Shown piece after piece: positions 46,165 to 55,808 of a DNA stretch of 64,000 bases. A program made the position numbers and the translations under genes. Within the stretch, counting starts at the first letter, position 1. Each line of letters begins with the position of its first letter. The notes under the pieces are model-generated. The model was not told where the DNA came from. It saw nothing but the letters and a program-made list of their open reading frames with translations, and did not search any database. The DNA is from Chromohalobacter marismortui (GTDB taxonomy: Bacteria > Pseudomonadota > Gammaproteobacteria > Pseudomonadales > Halomonadaceae), in contig NZ_SOBR01000001.1 of assembly GCF_004364315.1 (NCBI RefSeq), forward strand, positions 372,001 through 436,000, written 5' to 3'.

Positions 46165-47106
46165 TCAGTGGAACATGGCACTGACGGATTCTTCGTTACT
46201 GACGCGGCGAATCGCTTCCGCGATCAAGCCGGCCACCGACAGCTGGCGAATTCTGCCGCTGCGTGATGCCGACTCGGAAAGCGGAATGGTATCGGCCACG
46301 ACGAGCTCGTCAAGTACCGAGCCGACGATATTGTCGACGGCCGGCCCGGACAGAATGGGGTGCGTGGCGTAGGCGACCACGCGACGCGCTCCATGGTCCT
46401 TGAGCGCTTCCGCCGCCTTGCACAGGGTGCCGGCGGTATCGACCATGTCGTCGACGACGACACAAGTGCGATCCTGGATTTCACCGATGATATGCATGAC
46501 CTGGGCTTGGTTGGCCTGTGGGCGGCGCTTATCGATGATCGCCAGGTCGGCATTGAGCTGCTTGGCAATGGCGCGGGCGCGCACGACGCCACCGACATCC
46601 GGAGACACCACGACGAGATCGTCGTAGTTCTGGCGCTCGATATCATCGAGCAGGATTGGCGAGCCATAGACGTTATCGACGGGAACGTCGAAAAAGCCCT
46701 GAATCTGATCGGCATGCAGATCCATGGTCATGACGCGGTCGACGCCGGCCTTGACCATCATGTCGGCGACCAGCTTGGCCGAGATCGGCACGCGTGCAGA
46801 GCGCACGCGGCGATCCTGGCGGGCATAACCGAAGTACGGAACGACGGCGGTGATTCGTGTGGCGGAGGCACGACGCAGTGCATCCACCATGAGAATCAAC
46901 TCCATCAGGTTGTCGTTGGTCGGTGCGCAGGTGGACTGCAATACGAAAACATCCTTGCCGCGAACGTTTTCATTGATCTCGACCGCGATTTCACCATCGC
47001 TGAATTGACCGACGGTTGCATGGCCCAGCCGGTTGTCGAGGCTTTCGGCCACCTTGCGGGCGAGTTCGGGATTGGCATTTCCCGCGAACACCATCAATTT
47101 AGACAC
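46165..47106 (-). CDS. prs: Ribose-phosphate pyrophosphokinase Prs
   Basis: This 313-residue enzyme makes PRPP from ribose-5-phosphate and ATP for nucleotides, His, Trp and NAD. Diagnostic motifs are [20 protein letters not shown], the flexible-loop [33 protein letters not shown] and the PRPP-binding [13 protein letters not shown]. The start is GTG at 47106: [15 protein letters not shown] aligns with the family N-terminus, and AAGGTGG lies upstream. It lies just after tRNA-Gln, 63 nt away. Confidence 0.96.
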   Translation of the reverse strand: MSKLMVFAGNANPELARKVAESLDNRLGHATVGQFSDGEIAVEINENVRGKDVFVLQSTCAPTNDNLMELILMVDALRRASATRITAVVPYFGYARQDRRVRSARVPISAKLVADMMVKAGVDRVMTMDLHADQIQGFFDVPVDNVYGSPILLDDIERQNYDDLVVVSPDVGGVVRARAIAKQLNADLAIIDKRRPQANQAQVMHIIGEIQDRTCVVVDDMVDTAGTLCKAAEALKDHGARRVVAYATHPILSGPAVDNIVGSVLDELVVADTIPLSESASRSGRIRQLSVAGLIAEAIRRVSNEESVSAMFH

Positions 47107-47169
47107 GCGCAGCCACCTTTGGAGTCTTTGGGGATCTCGGAGTGGGATTCGTCGGGCGCTCTGAGAAAT

Positions 47170-47244
47170 TGGCTGGGGTACCAGGATTCGAACCTGGGAA
47201 TGTCGGTACCAGAAACCGGTGCCTTACCACTTGGCGATACCCCA
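47170..47244 (-). tRNA. tRNA-Gln (CTG)
   Basis: This 75-nt cloverleaf begins TGGGGTATCGCCAAG, has T-arm CCAGGTTCGAATCCTGG and encoded GCCA. Aligned to E. coli tRNA-Gln, its anticodon loop is TTCTGGT, giving anticodon CTG for codon CAG. It sits between ispE and prs, and may be cotranscribed with them. Confidence 0.93.
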
Positions 47245-47318
47245 GCAACACGTCGGCTCGTTGTTTCCTGCGCTGTATTGCCACATAGAACCACGATGCC
47301 GAGTTCAGGCGTCCCCGT

Positions 47319-48203
47319 TTAGCTCTTCACTGACATTTCATCATGAATGTCGAGAGCGTCATGGAGGGGAGAAATGTTGCAGCCGCGTGCCTTGAATGCA
47401 TGCCAATGGCTATCAACACGGCGCAATATTCTATCGGCTTGCTGCTCACTCATCAAGGGACAGAATACACAGCTACCTGTTCCCGTCAGCATGGCTGGGC
47501 CGAAAGCCGATAGCCAGTCAAGCGCATGCGCAACCTTCAGCGACAGGCGTTTGACCGCCGCTTCGCAGTCGTTGCGCCAGAGGCGTCCCTGTTCGGCTTC
47601 CCCTCGCAGTGCGCGCGCCATACTAATGGGCGGGGTGTTGCGTGTCAATTCGGGATGGCCGAACACGGCGGGCGTTGAGATTTCTTCTCCCGGGTGAATG
47701 ACCACGAACCAGGGTGTTGCGAGCGTCACGGGTGTCAGGCGTTCGCCAATGCCTTCTGCCCAGGCACTATGGCCGTATATGAAGACCGGCACATCGGCGC
47801 CCAGCGAAAGGCCCAGCTCGGCCAGGCGGGGAAGGCCCGCCGACAGTGACCAGAGCCGGTCTAATGCGAGCAGGGTGGTCGCCGCATCCGAGCTTCCGCC
47901 GCCCAAGCCGCCACCCAAGGGAAGGCGTTTATCAAGGTGGATGTCGGCCCCCTGCGTGGTGCCGCTCTCGTGTTGCAGAAGGCGGGCGGCGCGCACGATC
48001 AGGTTGGCGTCGTGGTCGATGCCTTTCATCGCCGGATGCAGGCGGATGATGCCGTCTTCGCGTGGCGCGAAGGCGAGCGTGTCGCCATGGTCGAGAAACT
48101 GGAACAGCGTCTGCAGTTCGTGATAACCGTCGGCGCGGCGGCCGACGATATGCAGCATGCGGTTGAGCTTGGCGGGGGCAGGCAGGCTTAGGCGTGCATT
48201 CAT
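47319..48203 (-). CDS. ispE: 4-diphosphocytidyl-2-C-methyl-D-erythritol kinase IspE
   Basis: This 294-residue GHMP kinase is in the MEP isoprenoid pathway. It has SLPAPAKLNRMLHIVGRRADG at the N-terminus, the ATP loop LPLGGGLGGGSSDAATTLLA, and the C-terminal MLTGTGSCVFCPL. The ATG at 48203 overlaps the lolB stop by 4 nt, which supports it over longer upstream frames. The order lolB-ispE-tRNA-Gln-prs is standard in gammaproteobacteria. Confidence 0.95.
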   Translation of the reverse strand: MNARLSLPAPAKLNRMLHIVGRRADGYHELQTLFQFLDHGDTLAFAPREDGIIRLHPAMKGIDHDANLIVRAARLLQHESGTTQGADIHLDKRLPLGGGLGGGSSDAATTLLALDRLWSLSAGLPRLAELGLSLGADVPVFIYGHSAWAEGIGERLTPVTLATPWFVVIHPGEEISTPAVFGHPELTRNTPPISMARALRGEAEQGRLWRNDCEAAVKRLSLKVAHALDWLSAFGPAMLTGTGSCVFCPLMSEQQADRILRRVDSHWHAFKARGCNISPLHDALDIHDEMSVKS

Positions 48204-48844
48204 GAGTCGGTCATGGGGTTCCATTGAGTGACCACGAGCGTTGCGCGCAGGTCGCCGTAGGTCATGACCAGGCGGCGCGGGAGCCACAGGTCGTCGGTGT
48301 GCGTCCAGTCACGGTACTCGATCGTCCAGCCGAGTTGTTGCAGACGCTGGGGGAATCCCAGGTCGTCATGTTCGAGTCGTTTGCGGGTGTCGGGGGCCGG
48401 CAAGCCGCGAACCCAGTAATCGAGTGCGGAAATGGGCAATGACCAGCCGAGTTGCTGTTCCATCAAGGCTTCTGGCGTCTGTGCCTCGAAGCGTCCTTCG
48501 CTGCTGATCAATGTCACATTCCCGGGCCCTCCTCTCAGCAGAGTCCGTCCGGCGCCGAAGGGGCCGCTGATCAAGATGCGATAGGTGTCGGGACGCTGCT
48601 GCCAGTCGATATTGGCGCTTTTGGCGCCTTCATGGGTGCGCAGTCCAACCTTGCCGGCGATGCTCCAGGCTTCAAGTGCCCGTAGGCGTTCGGTCTGCGT
48701 GTCCCAGTCGCCGCGATCACGCGACTGATCGGGGCTGGTCGTCTGGCTGGCGCATCCCGACAGTAGCACGAGGAGCAGCAGCACGTGCCAGGCATGGGGG
48801 GCGGCGTGAGCTTGGCGAAGACGCCATGAGAGTTGGCGGATCAT
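48200..48844 (-). CDS. lolB: Outer-membrane lipoprotein receptor LolB
   Basis: This 214-residue lipoprotein receives lipoproteins from LolA and inserts them in the outer membrane. The signal peptide ends with lipobox LLSGC, making Cys31 the acylated residue. Downstream WSIAGKVGLRTHEGAKSANI then DWQQRPDTYRI matches the LolB start, and the exposed loop has the hydrophobic QQLGWSLPISALDYWVRGLP. It overlaps ispE by 4 nt downstream and the TPR lipoprotein gene by 4 nt upstream, so the three are translationally coupled. Confidence 0.94.
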   Translation of the reverse strand: MIRQLSWRLRQAHAAPHAWHVLLLLVLLSGCASQTTSPDQSRDRGDWDTQTERLRALEAWSIAGKVGLRTHEGAKSANIDWQQRPDTYRILISGPFGAGRTLLRGGPGNVTLISSEGRFEAQTPEALMEQQLGWSLPISALDYWVRGLPAPDTRKRLEHDDLGFPQRLQQLGWTIEYRDWTHTDDLWLPRRLVMTYGDLRATLVVTQWNPMTDS

Positions 48845-50607
48845 GAGTCGGCTTCCGTGTCGTGAGGTGAATCAACGGCGTCCGATGCCGTGTCGTCAGG
48901 CGCGAGCTCGGGCTGGCGACGCAGCAGCGCGTCGATGAGCGGGTGCGGAGAAAAGCGGCGTTGCGCGTCCTCTATCAGCTCACGTGCCTGATCGTGCCGT
49001 CCGGTGGCGGCGAGCACTTCGGCGAGATGGGCGGCAATTTCCTGGCCGGGTTGGCCGCGGTAGGCCTCGCGCAAATACGGTAGTGCTTCTTGCGCGCGAC
49101 CGAGATGAAAATACACCCAACCCAGACTGTCGAGGATCGCAGGGCTGTCAGGTTCGAGGCGGTAGGCCTTTTCGATCAGCGGGAGGGCTTCCCGGTGACG
49201 CCCCATGTCGTTGCTCAGCGTATACCCGAGGGCATTGAGCGCTTCGGCATTATTGGGCTCGCGCTCGATGATCGCCTTAAGGTCGGCTTCCATGGTCTCA
49301 AGGTCGCCTTGTTGGTAGGCACGCATGGCGTGCTGGAAACGCAGCGCGGTGGACGCGGGCGTCTTGGCGATGGCCGTGTCGAGAAGTTCGTTGGCGCGCT
49401 CTTGTTTGCCTTGAGCGTCGAGGATGTCGATTTCGAGGCGCAGCAACGCAATGCGCTGGTCGGGATGGCGAAGCCGCTCGATGCGCAGAAACTCGCTGGC
49501 ATCCTGTGGCCGTTGTGCTCGAATCAGCATCTTGGCCGCCTGCGCGCGCGCTTCGATGAAGCCGTCGCCACTCGGGACCTGGCGATAATAAAGCAGGGCG
49601 TTATCGATGTCGCCGGCCTGCTCGGCGATGCGGCCCAGCATCAGGTAGGCGGCCGTCGGTGTGTCATCGCGGTCGAGCAGGGGCAGCAGAATGCGCCGGG
49701 CGCCATCGGGATACGCCGCGTCGAGATACATCTGGGCGAGTGCCAGGCGTAGCGGTGCCGTGTCGTCATAGCGTGAGAGCAAGCGCTTGACGTCTTCGTC
49801 GGCGGCCTCGAGGTTACCGGCGGCGAGATGAATCTGCGCCTGCGTCAGGCGCAGGCGGCTATCATGGGGGAATCGCGCGAGCCCCTGGCGGGTATAGCGC
49901 CGGGCTTCATCCAGCGCCCCATCGTGCAGTGCGATCGTGCTGCGCGTCAGCCACACCTCGGCGGGTGCCTCAGGTGCTTTGGCGAGGCGAGCGAGCCGGG
50001 CGTCGGCCACGGCGGTATCACCGTTCGCTGCTTCGAGCTGGGCGGTGGCCAGTTGGGCATCGAGGTCCTCGGGATGGCGTTCGACGAACGCATGCAGGCG
50101 TTTCAAGAGAGGAGTGATATCAGCATCTTGTGCGATCGCCTGTTCGGCGAGCGCGGCAAGCTCTGCCTCGGATTCCTGATCGGCCACTTTCAAGCGTTGT
50201 GCCAAGGCGGTTTCCCAGTCACCGCGCTGCACCGCGAGACTGGCAAGGATATGCCGCGGCGTAGTGGCCTCTTTGTCGAGCCGTTGCCAGCGCAACGCGG
50301 TGCGTTCAAGCAATGCGCTGTCGTCGGCGTAACGGGCCGCCAGGGTTGCGCGCTCGGCCAGGGCGGGCGATGCATAGCGTTGGTTGACATCGAGATAGCC
50401 TTCGGCAGCGCGGCGGTAATCGCCCCGCTGGCCCGCGAACTCGGCAAGCAGCAACGACGCAAGGCTGTCGGCATCGAAACCGCTGGTCACCGCTGGCGCG
50501 TTTTTCATGGGATCATCGAGCAGGATGGCGTCGGGCGATGTCGGAGCGTTTTGGCAGCCCGTCAGCAGCAACGCCAGGACGGAGGCCAGGGTCAAGCGTG
50601 TGCGCAT
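48841..50607 (-). CDS. TPR-repeat lipoprotein
   Basis: This 588-residue protein has an N-terminal lipoprotein signal (MRTRLTLASVLALLLTGC, lipobox LLTGC, Cys18) and then an almost continuous array of tetratricopeptide repeats from about residue 50 to 570. The clearest, near the C-terminus, are NAEALNALGYTLSNDMGRHR, PAILDSLGWVYFHLGRAQEA and GQEIAAHLAEVLAATGRHDQ. It resembles the TPR protein found upstream of lolB in Pseudomonas (PA4667 type). It is coupled to lolB by a 4-nt overlap. A role in envelope assembly is inferred from location only. The C-terminal 30 residues are acidic and disordered. Confidence 0.88.
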   Translation of the reverse strand: MRTRLTLASVLALLLTGCQNAPTSPDAILLDDPMKNAPAVTSGFDADSLASLLLAEFAGQRGDYRRAAEGYLDVNQRYASPALAERATLAARYADDSALLERTALRWQRLDKEATTPRHILASLAVQRGDWETALAQRLKVADQESEAELAALAEQAIAQDADITPLLKRLHAFVERHPEDLDAQLATAQLEAANGDTAVADARLARLAKAPEAPAEVWLTRSTIALHDGALDEARRYTRQGLARFPHDSRLRLTQAQIHLAAGNLEAADEDVKRLLSRYDDTAPLRLALAQMYLDAAYPDGARRILLPLLDRDDTPTAAYLMLGRIAEQAGDIDNALLYYRQVPSGDGFIEARAQAAKMLIRAQRPQDASEFLRIERLRHPDQRIALLRLEIDILDAQGKQERANELLDTAIAKTPASTALRFQHAMRAYQQGDLETMEADLKAIIEREPNNAEALNALGYTLSNDMGRHREALPLIEKAYRLEPDSPAILDSLGWVYFHLGRAQEALPYLREAYRGQPGQEIAAHLAEVLAATGRHDQARELIEDAQRRFSPHPLIDALLRRQPELAPDDTASDAVDSPHDTEADS

Positions 50608-50864
50608 GCCATCCTCGAGTTTGCGTTTGAAGGCCTCAGCATACCGACTCGATGAGGCCGGGCAAAGCGTCGGGTGCGGTAAACCTTGCGCGACGCGGCA
50701 ACTTGCCGCCCCATGCCCAAATGTCTCAGTCCTGTGCTAGGATATCGATCCTGCAGCGCCTTGCGCGGGACTGGTATTCTGGCCTCGTTGCCCCCACATT
50801 GTGCACCGCGCCCGAACTCGAAGGCCGGACGCTGCCGATAGACCGATGTGATGACCGTGATTTC

Positions 50865-52139
50865 ATGACGCTTCTCGCCCTGGGGATCAACCATAAGACA
50901 GCGACCATCGAGGTTCGCGAGCAGGTCGCCTTTACGCCGGCCGAGCTGGCGGGCGCGCTGGCCGAACTCAAATCGCTGCCCGGCGTCAACGAGGCGGCGG
51001 TGCTGTCGACCTGTAATCGTACCGAACTCTACTGTGTGACCGACGCTCAGGGAGAGCGTTCAGTGCTCGACTGGTTAGGGCGCTTCCACGGGTTGCCGCC
51101 CGAGACTCTGATGCAAAGCGCCTACCACTACCTCGACGGCGAGGCGGCGCGGCACTTGATGCGCGTGGCGGCGGGGCTCGATTCCATGGTCCTCGGCGAA
51201 CCGCAGATCCTGGGCCAACTCAAGGAGGCTTACCAGCTGGCGCGCGACAACGCCGGGCTGGGGGGCGAGCTGGAACGGTTGTTTCAGCACACTTTCTCCG
51301 TGACCAAGCAGGTGCGCAGCGAAACCGGTATCGGCGAGAACCCGGTCTCGGTCGCCTATGCCGCCGTCAGCCTGGCCAGCCATATCTTCGACGATTTCGG
51401 GCGTGCCCGCGCACTGCTGATCGGTGCGGGGGAGACCATCGAACTGGTCGCGCGGCACCTGCGTGAGGCGGGCATACGCGGGCTGACCGTGGCTAACCGT
51501 ACCCGTGAACGTGCCGAGACCCTGGCCAATGACGTCGATGCCGAGCCGATCTCGCTAGGGGAGATTCCCCAGGTGCTGCCGCATGCGGATATCGTTATCT
51601 CGTCCACGGCGAGTCCGTTGCCGATCCTCGGCAAGGGCATGGTCGAGAGCGCCCTGAAAAAACGTCGTCACCGCCCCATGTTCATGGTCGATATCGCCGT
51701 GCCGCGCGATATCGAATCCCAGGTCGGCGAGCTGGATGATGTCTTTCTATATAGCGTCGACGACTTGCAGGAAGTGATCGAGGAAAACCGTAAGCAGCGA
51801 GCCGTTGCCGCCGCTCAGGCCGAGTCTCTCATCGAGCATGGTATCCAGCAGTGGTTGCATGAACGTCGTGTACGTGGCGCCGGCGACCTGATTCGTCGCT
51901 ATCGCGAGCAGGGCGAAGCGTTGCGTGCAGACGCCGAGCGCCAGGCGCTGGCACAGCTGGCCCGCGGTGAGGACCCCGAGAAAGTTCTGCAACGGCTGTC
52001 GCATCAACTGACCAATAAATTGCTGCACGGCCCCACGTTACGCTTGCGTGAAGCGTCGGGTGAGGCGCGGCACGATATTCTCCAGGCGGCCGATACCTTG
52101 TTGATCGATCCGGCCGCGTCGACACAGGATCCTGCATGA
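50865..52139 (+). CDS. hemA: Glutamyl-tRNA reductase HemA
   Basis: This 424-residue enzyme reduces glutamyl-tRNA to glutamate-1-semialdehyde, the first committed step of heme and other tetrapyrroles. The nucleophile is Cys50 in [13 protein letters not shown], matching E. coli numbering. The NADPH domain contains [20 protein letters not shown] then ISSTASPLP, followed by a helical dimerisation domain. The ATG at 50865 ([13 protein letters not shown]) is fixed by the family N-terminus; the frame runs further upstream without homology. It is divergent from the TPR lipoprotein gene. TGCTAGGAT near 50740 is a possible extended -10. Its stop overlaps prfA by 4 nt. Confidence 0.96.
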   Translation: MTLLALGINHKTATIEVREQVAFTPAELAGALAELKSLPGVNEAAVLSTCNRTELYCVTDAQGERSVLDWLGRFHGLPPETLMQSAYHYLDGEAARHLMRVAAGLDSMVLGEPQILGQLKEAYQLARDNAGLGGELERLFQHTFSVTKQVRSETGIGENPVSVAYAAVSLASHIFDDFGRARALLIGAGETIELVARHLREAGIRGLTVANRTRERAETLANDVDAEPISLGEIPQVLPHADIVISSTASPLPILGKGMVESALKKRRHRPMFMVDIAVPRDIESQVGELDDVFLYSVDDLQEVIEENRKQRAVAAAQAESLIEHGIQQWLHERRVRGAGDLIRRYREQGEALRADAERQALAQLARGEDPEKVLQRLSHQLTNKLLHGPTLRLREASGEARHDILQAADTLLIDPAASTQDPA

Positions 52140-53221
52140 AAGCGACTCTGCGCACACGTCTCGATGGTTTCCAGGAACGCTTCGAAGAACTCGCCGCCTT
52201 GTTGGCCGAGCCCGACGTGATCGCCGATCAGGCACGCTTTCGCGATTATTCGCGCGAATATGCCGAACTCGAGCCGTTGATCGAGGCCTGGCGCGTCTAC
52301 CGGCGTACCGAGGAGGATATCGAGGCGGCCGAGCAGATGCGCGAGGATAGCGACCCCGAGATGCGTGAGCTGGCGGAAGAGGAATCGTCTCGCGCGCAGG
52401 CGCGACTCGAAGAGCTGGATGCGGATGTGATGCAGCTCCTGGTGCCCAAGGATCCCGATGACGGCAGCAACGTGTTTCTCGAGATCCGCGCCGGAACGGG
52501 TGGCGACGAGGCGGCGTTGTTTGCCGGCGATTTGTTCCGCATGTATTCGCGTTACGCCGAGCACCAGGGGTGGCGCATCGAGGTGATCAATGCCAGTCAT
52601 GGAGAGCAAGGCGGTTACAAGGAAGTGATCGCCCGAGTGCGTGGCGATAACGTCTATGCGCGGCTCAAGTTCGAGTCCGGTGCGCATCGGGTGCAGCGGG
52701 TGCCGGCCACGGAATCCCAGGGGCGTATCCATACCTCGGCGTGTACCGTGGCGGTCATGCCCGAGGCGTCCGCCGTCGGCGATGTGGAGATCAATAGCAA
52801 CGACTTGCGCGTGGACACGTTCCGCTCCAGTGGCGCCGGCGGTCAGCACGTCAATACGACGGACTCCGCGATTCGTATCACGCACTTGCCGACCGGGGTG
52901 GTGGTGGAATGCCAGGAGGAGCGCAGCCAGCACAAGAACCGCGCCAAGGCGATGGCGTTTCTGGCGGCACGTCTCAAGCAGTCCGCCGTCGACGCGCAGC
53001 GCCAGGAGCAGGCCGATACGCGCCGCTCGCTGGTCGGCTCGGGCGATCGTAGCGAGCGTATCCGGACCTACAACTTCCCTCAGGGACGCATCACCGATCA
53101 TCGTATCAACCTGACCCTCTATAAGCTGGGTGATGTGATGACGGGGGAACTCGACGAAGTGATCGACCCACTGATTCATGAGTACCAGGCCGAGCAGCTC
53201 TCGGCCCTGCAGACGCCCTGA
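52136..53221 (+). CDS. prfA: Peptide chain release factor 1 PrfA
   Basis: This 361-residue factor reads UAA and UAG. The codon-recognition tripeptide PAT is at 190-192 in [10 protein letters not shown], and the catalytic GGQ is at 235-237 in [10 protein letters not shown]. The GGQ Gln is the methylation target of the next gene product, PrmC. Length is normal and no frameshift is present. The ATG overlaps the hemA stop by 4 nt and its TGA overlaps the prmC ATG by 1 nt. Confidence 0.97.
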   Translation: MKATLRTRLDGFQERFEELAALLAEPDVIADQARFRDYSREYAELEPLIEAWRVYRRTEEDIEAAEQMREDSDPEMRELAEEESSRAQARLEELDADVMQLLVPKDPDDGSNVFLEIRAGTGGDEAALFAGDLFRMYSRYAEHQGWRIEVINASHGEQGGYKEVIARVRGDNVYARLKFESGAHRVQRVPATESQGRIHTSACTVAVMPEASAVGDVEINSNDLRVDTFRSSGAGGQHVNTTDSAIRITHLPTGVVVECQEERSQHKNRAKAMAFLAARLKQSAVDAQRQEQADTRRSLVGSGDRSERIRTYNFPQGRITDHRINLTLYKLGDVMTGELDEVIDPLIHEYQAEQLSALQTP

Positions 53222-54078
53222 TGACCTACGATGTCTTGCTGACACGTGCGGCCTTGCGATTGCAGGCGGCGGGCAGTGCCTCGCCGCGCCTGGATGCCGA
53301 GGTGCTGATGATGCATGCGGCCTCGGTGACGCGCGCGTGGCTATACGCGTGGGGCGATGGCGAGTGCGAGGGTATCGCCCGTGCGCGTTTCGAGGCACTG
53401 GTCGCGGCGCGTGCGGCAGGTCATCCCGTGGCCTATCTGATCGGCGAGCGCGAGTTCTGGGGGTTATGTCTGCGGGTCGGTGAATCCACCTTGATCCCGC
53501 GGCCCGATACCGAATGCCTGGTCGAAACACTGTTGGCGAAGATGCCGCATCGCGCGGGGACAGCGCTCGACCTGGGCACGGGGACGGGGGCCATCGCCCT
53601 GGCGCTGGCCACCGAACGACCGGCATGGCACGTCACCGGCGTCGATAGGGAACAGGCTGCCGTCGCCCTGGCTGAAGACAATGCCCGACGTCTGGGGGCC
53701 ACCAACGCTACCTTTCTCGTCAGTGATTGGTTTGCCGCGCTGGAGGGTATGACGTTCGATGCGATTGCCGCCAACCCGCCTTACGTCGCCGAGGATGATC
53801 CGCATCTCGCGTTGGGGGATGTGCGTTTCGAGCCGCGCTCTGCATTGGTGGCAAGCGATGCCGGAATGGCCGATTTGCGTTACCTGGCGATGGCGGCGCG
53901 TCGCTACCTCGTGGCGGGCGGCTGGTTGGCGCTGGAACATGGCTGGGAGCAGGCATCGCGTGTGCGTGGCGTGCTCGTACGGGCCGGATACGAGGAGGTC
54001 GTCAGTGAAACTGACCTCGGCGCACGTGAGCGTATCACGCTGGGGCGTGCGCCGGCGGGACGGGCAGACCAACATTGA
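53221..54078 (+). CDS. prmC: Release-factor glutamine methyltransferase PrmC
   Basis: This 285-residue SAM-dependent enzyme methylates the GGQ glutamine of RF1 and RF2. It has an N-terminal helical domain, the SAM motif DLGTGTGAIALALA at 117-130, and the amide-methylating NPPY at 185-188. Its ATG overlaps the prfA stop by one base (TGATG), as expected for coupled substrate and modifying enzyme. Length fits the family. Confidence 0.96.
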   Translation: MTYDVLLTRAALRLQAAGSASPRLDAEVLMMHAASVTRAWLYAWGDGECEGIARARFEALVAARAAGHPVAYLIGEREFWGLCLRVGESTLIPRPDTECLVETLLAKMPHRAGTALDLGTGTGAIALALATERPAWHVTGVDREQAAVALAEDNARRLGATNATFLVSDWFAALEGMTFDAIAANPPYVAEDDPHLALGDVRFEPRSALVASDAGMADLRYLAMAARRYLVAGGWLALEHGWEQASRVRGVLVRAGYEEVVSETDLGARERITLGRAPAGRADQH

Positions 54079-54235
54079 CGGTCTCAAACAACACCGTCGG
54101 CCGTCTGGAGGCGTGGGCGGTGGGTGTGGTAGTAATACGTTTCGCATCGCAGCCACGCGCGCTGATCGAGCGTCATTTGTCCTGAGGCTCGATCGCGTTT
54201 GCTTGTGTCATTCATTGTCTCGGAACAACAATATA

Positions 54236-54733
54236 ATGAAAGCCAAGAGCCGTTCGCTGGATCGTATCGACCTCAATATCTTGCGTTGCCTGCAGGACAA
54301 CGCGCGCATTTCTTATGTCGACCTGGCCTCCCAGGTCGGCTTGTCCACGACGCCTTGTCTGGAGCGCGTCAAGCGTCTGGAAAAGGCCGGGATCATTCGT
54401 GGTTACAAGGCGCTGCTCGACCCCAAGGCGCTCAAGGCCAACTTGCTGGTGTTCGTGGAGATCAGCCTGGAAACGCAGTCGCCCGCGGTATTCGACGAGT
54501 TTCGTCGCGCGGTGGCCAAGCTGCCGCAGATTCAAGAGTGCCATCTGGTTTCCGGTCAGTTCGATTACATCCTCAAGTGCCGCATTCCCGAGATGTCGGC
54601 CTATCGCCAGTTGCTTGGCGATGTCGTACTGACGCTGCCCGGGGTCAAGGAGTCCAAGAGTTACGTGGTCATGGAAGAGGTCAAGGAGGATGTCTCGTTG
54701 CATGTGCCTGACGCCGAGCAGCTCGATACCTGA
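54236..54733 (+). CDS. lrp: Leucine-responsive regulatory protein Lrp
   Basis: This is a 165-residue Lrp/AsnC regulator. The HTH is at about 8-60 (LDRIDLNILRCLQDNARISY, LASQVGLSTTPCLERVKRLE). The effector (RAM) domain has VFVEISLETQSPAVFDEF and IQECHLVSGQFDYILKCRIP, closely like E. coli Lrp. Start is the ATG at 54236: the frame stays open far upstream but lies in the prmC shadow. The leader is AT-rich (ACAACAATATA) with only a weak GGA ribosome site about 13 nt away. It lies between prmC and moeB with about 160 nt of its own upstream sequence, so it probably has its own promoter. Confidence 0.92.
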   Translation: MKAKSRSLDRIDLNILRCLQDNARISYVDLASQVGLSTTPCLERVKRLEKAGIIRGYKALLDPKALKANLLVFVEISLETQSPAVFDEFRRAVAKLPQIQECHLVSGQFDYILKCRIPEMSAYRQLLGDVVLTLPGVKESKSYVVMEEVKEDVSLHVPDAEQLDT

Positions 54734-54784
54734 CGGAGGACGCATGTCGAAACGCGCCCCGCACGCGGGAAGGAATGGACGGCA

Positions 54785-55564
54785 ATGAAAGAAATGGACG
54801 ATGCCGCGCTGCTGCGTTATAGCCGCCAGATCATGCTCGAGCAGTTCGATGTGGCGGGGCAGCAACGCCTGTTGGCGGGGCACGCCTTGATCGTCGGTGC
54901 GGGGGGGCTGGGCTCGCCTGCCGCGTTGTACCTCGCCGCCGCCGGGGTGGGGCGTCTGTCGATCGCTGACGACGATGTGGTGGAACTGTCCAATCTGCAG
55001 CGGCAAATCGCTCACGACGAGTGCGCCTTGGGGCAGGGCAAGGCCGAGTCGGCCGCCGCCTCGGCGCGTCGGCTCAATGCGGCCTGCGAGGTGGAAGCCA
55101 TTGCCGCCCGGCTCGTCGGGGACGCGCTGCAGCGTGCGGTGGCGGCGGCGGATGTCGTGCTCGACTGCACGGACGGTTTCGCCAGCCGCTATGCCATCAA
55201 TCGTGCTTGTGTCGCTACGCGAACGCCGCTGGTCTCCGGCGCAGCGATTCGCTTCTCGGGACAGCTGGCGGTCTTCGATGCGCGTGATGCGAGCTCGCCC
55301 TGTTACGCCTGCCTGTACGGCGAGGACGGCGACGACGATGCGCTGCGTTGTGCCGAAAACGGCGTGATCGCCCCTCTGGTGGGGATCATCGGTACCTTTC
55401 AGGCGCTGGAGGCGCTCAAGCTTCTCGCCGACGTCGGTGAGTCGCATCGCGGCCTGGCCACCTTCGATGGCCTGAGCGGAGAGTGGCGACGCTTCAATGT
55501 CGGTCGCGATCCGGCGTGTCCCGTTTGCGGCCCTCGGGCGAGTACCGAGCCTTCCGCCCTCTGA
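54785..55564 (+). CDS. moeB: Molybdopterin-synthase adenylyltransferase MoeB
   Basis: This 259-residue E1-like enzyme adenylates the C-terminus of MoaD before sulfur transfer. The ATP-binding loop is IVGAGGLGSPAALYL at 36-50. Zinc is bound by Cys173/176 (CYAC) and Cys245/248 (CPVC). The conserved catalytic Cys189 precedes AENGVIAPLVG. The N-terminus DDAALLRYSRQIMLEQFDVA is typical. ThiF is the main alternative, but the zinc ligands and lack of thi genes favour MoeB. It lies 51 nt after lrp. Confidence 0.9.
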   Translation: MKEMDDAALLRYSRQIMLEQFDVAGQQRLLAGHALIVGAGGLGSPAALYLAAAGVGRLSIADDDVVELSNLQRQIAHDECALGQGKAESAAASARRLNAACEVEAIAARLVGDALQRAVAAADVVLDCTDGFASRYAINRACVATRTPLVSGAAIRFSGQLAVFDARDASSPCYACLYGEDGDDDALRCAENGVIAPLVGIIGTFQALEALKLLADVGESHRGLATFDGLSGEWRRFNVGRDPACPVCGPRASTEPSAL

Positions 55565-55641
55565 TCCATGCAGGATGATGTGCCGTTGTCGCATGGCAAC
55601 GCCATGGGAGAAAATTCGCAGACAATATGGAAACGGTGTTC

Positions 55642-55647
55642 TATAAT
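55642..55647 (+). promoter_or_regulatory. Consensus -10 upstream of the glycine-zipper gene
   Basis: TATAAT at 55642-55647 has a weak -35 (CAGACA) 18 nt upstream. It would start transcription near 55654 and give a leader of about 155 nt before the ATG at 55809. No structured RNA family was recognised in the leader. Confidence 0.5.
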
Positions 55648-55808
55648 CGCTCGGGATGCCCGTGAAGCGTTAACCTCGGGTAACATTCTCTTCGTCTCCG
55701 TCATGCATCGCTTGCCGAGTGGACACGACAACCCATCGCCGCCGCACCGGACCACTGACAGGATGTCGGCGAGGTGCGCGGAAGCGTGTGAATACAAGGA
55801 GGCAAGCA

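Noticed and set aside
53759-54733. 324-codon frame as an extended Lrp with a novel N-terminal domain
   Set aside because: The upstream part overlaps prmC in another frame and is Arg/Trp-rich. The Lrp domain starts cleanly at 54236.
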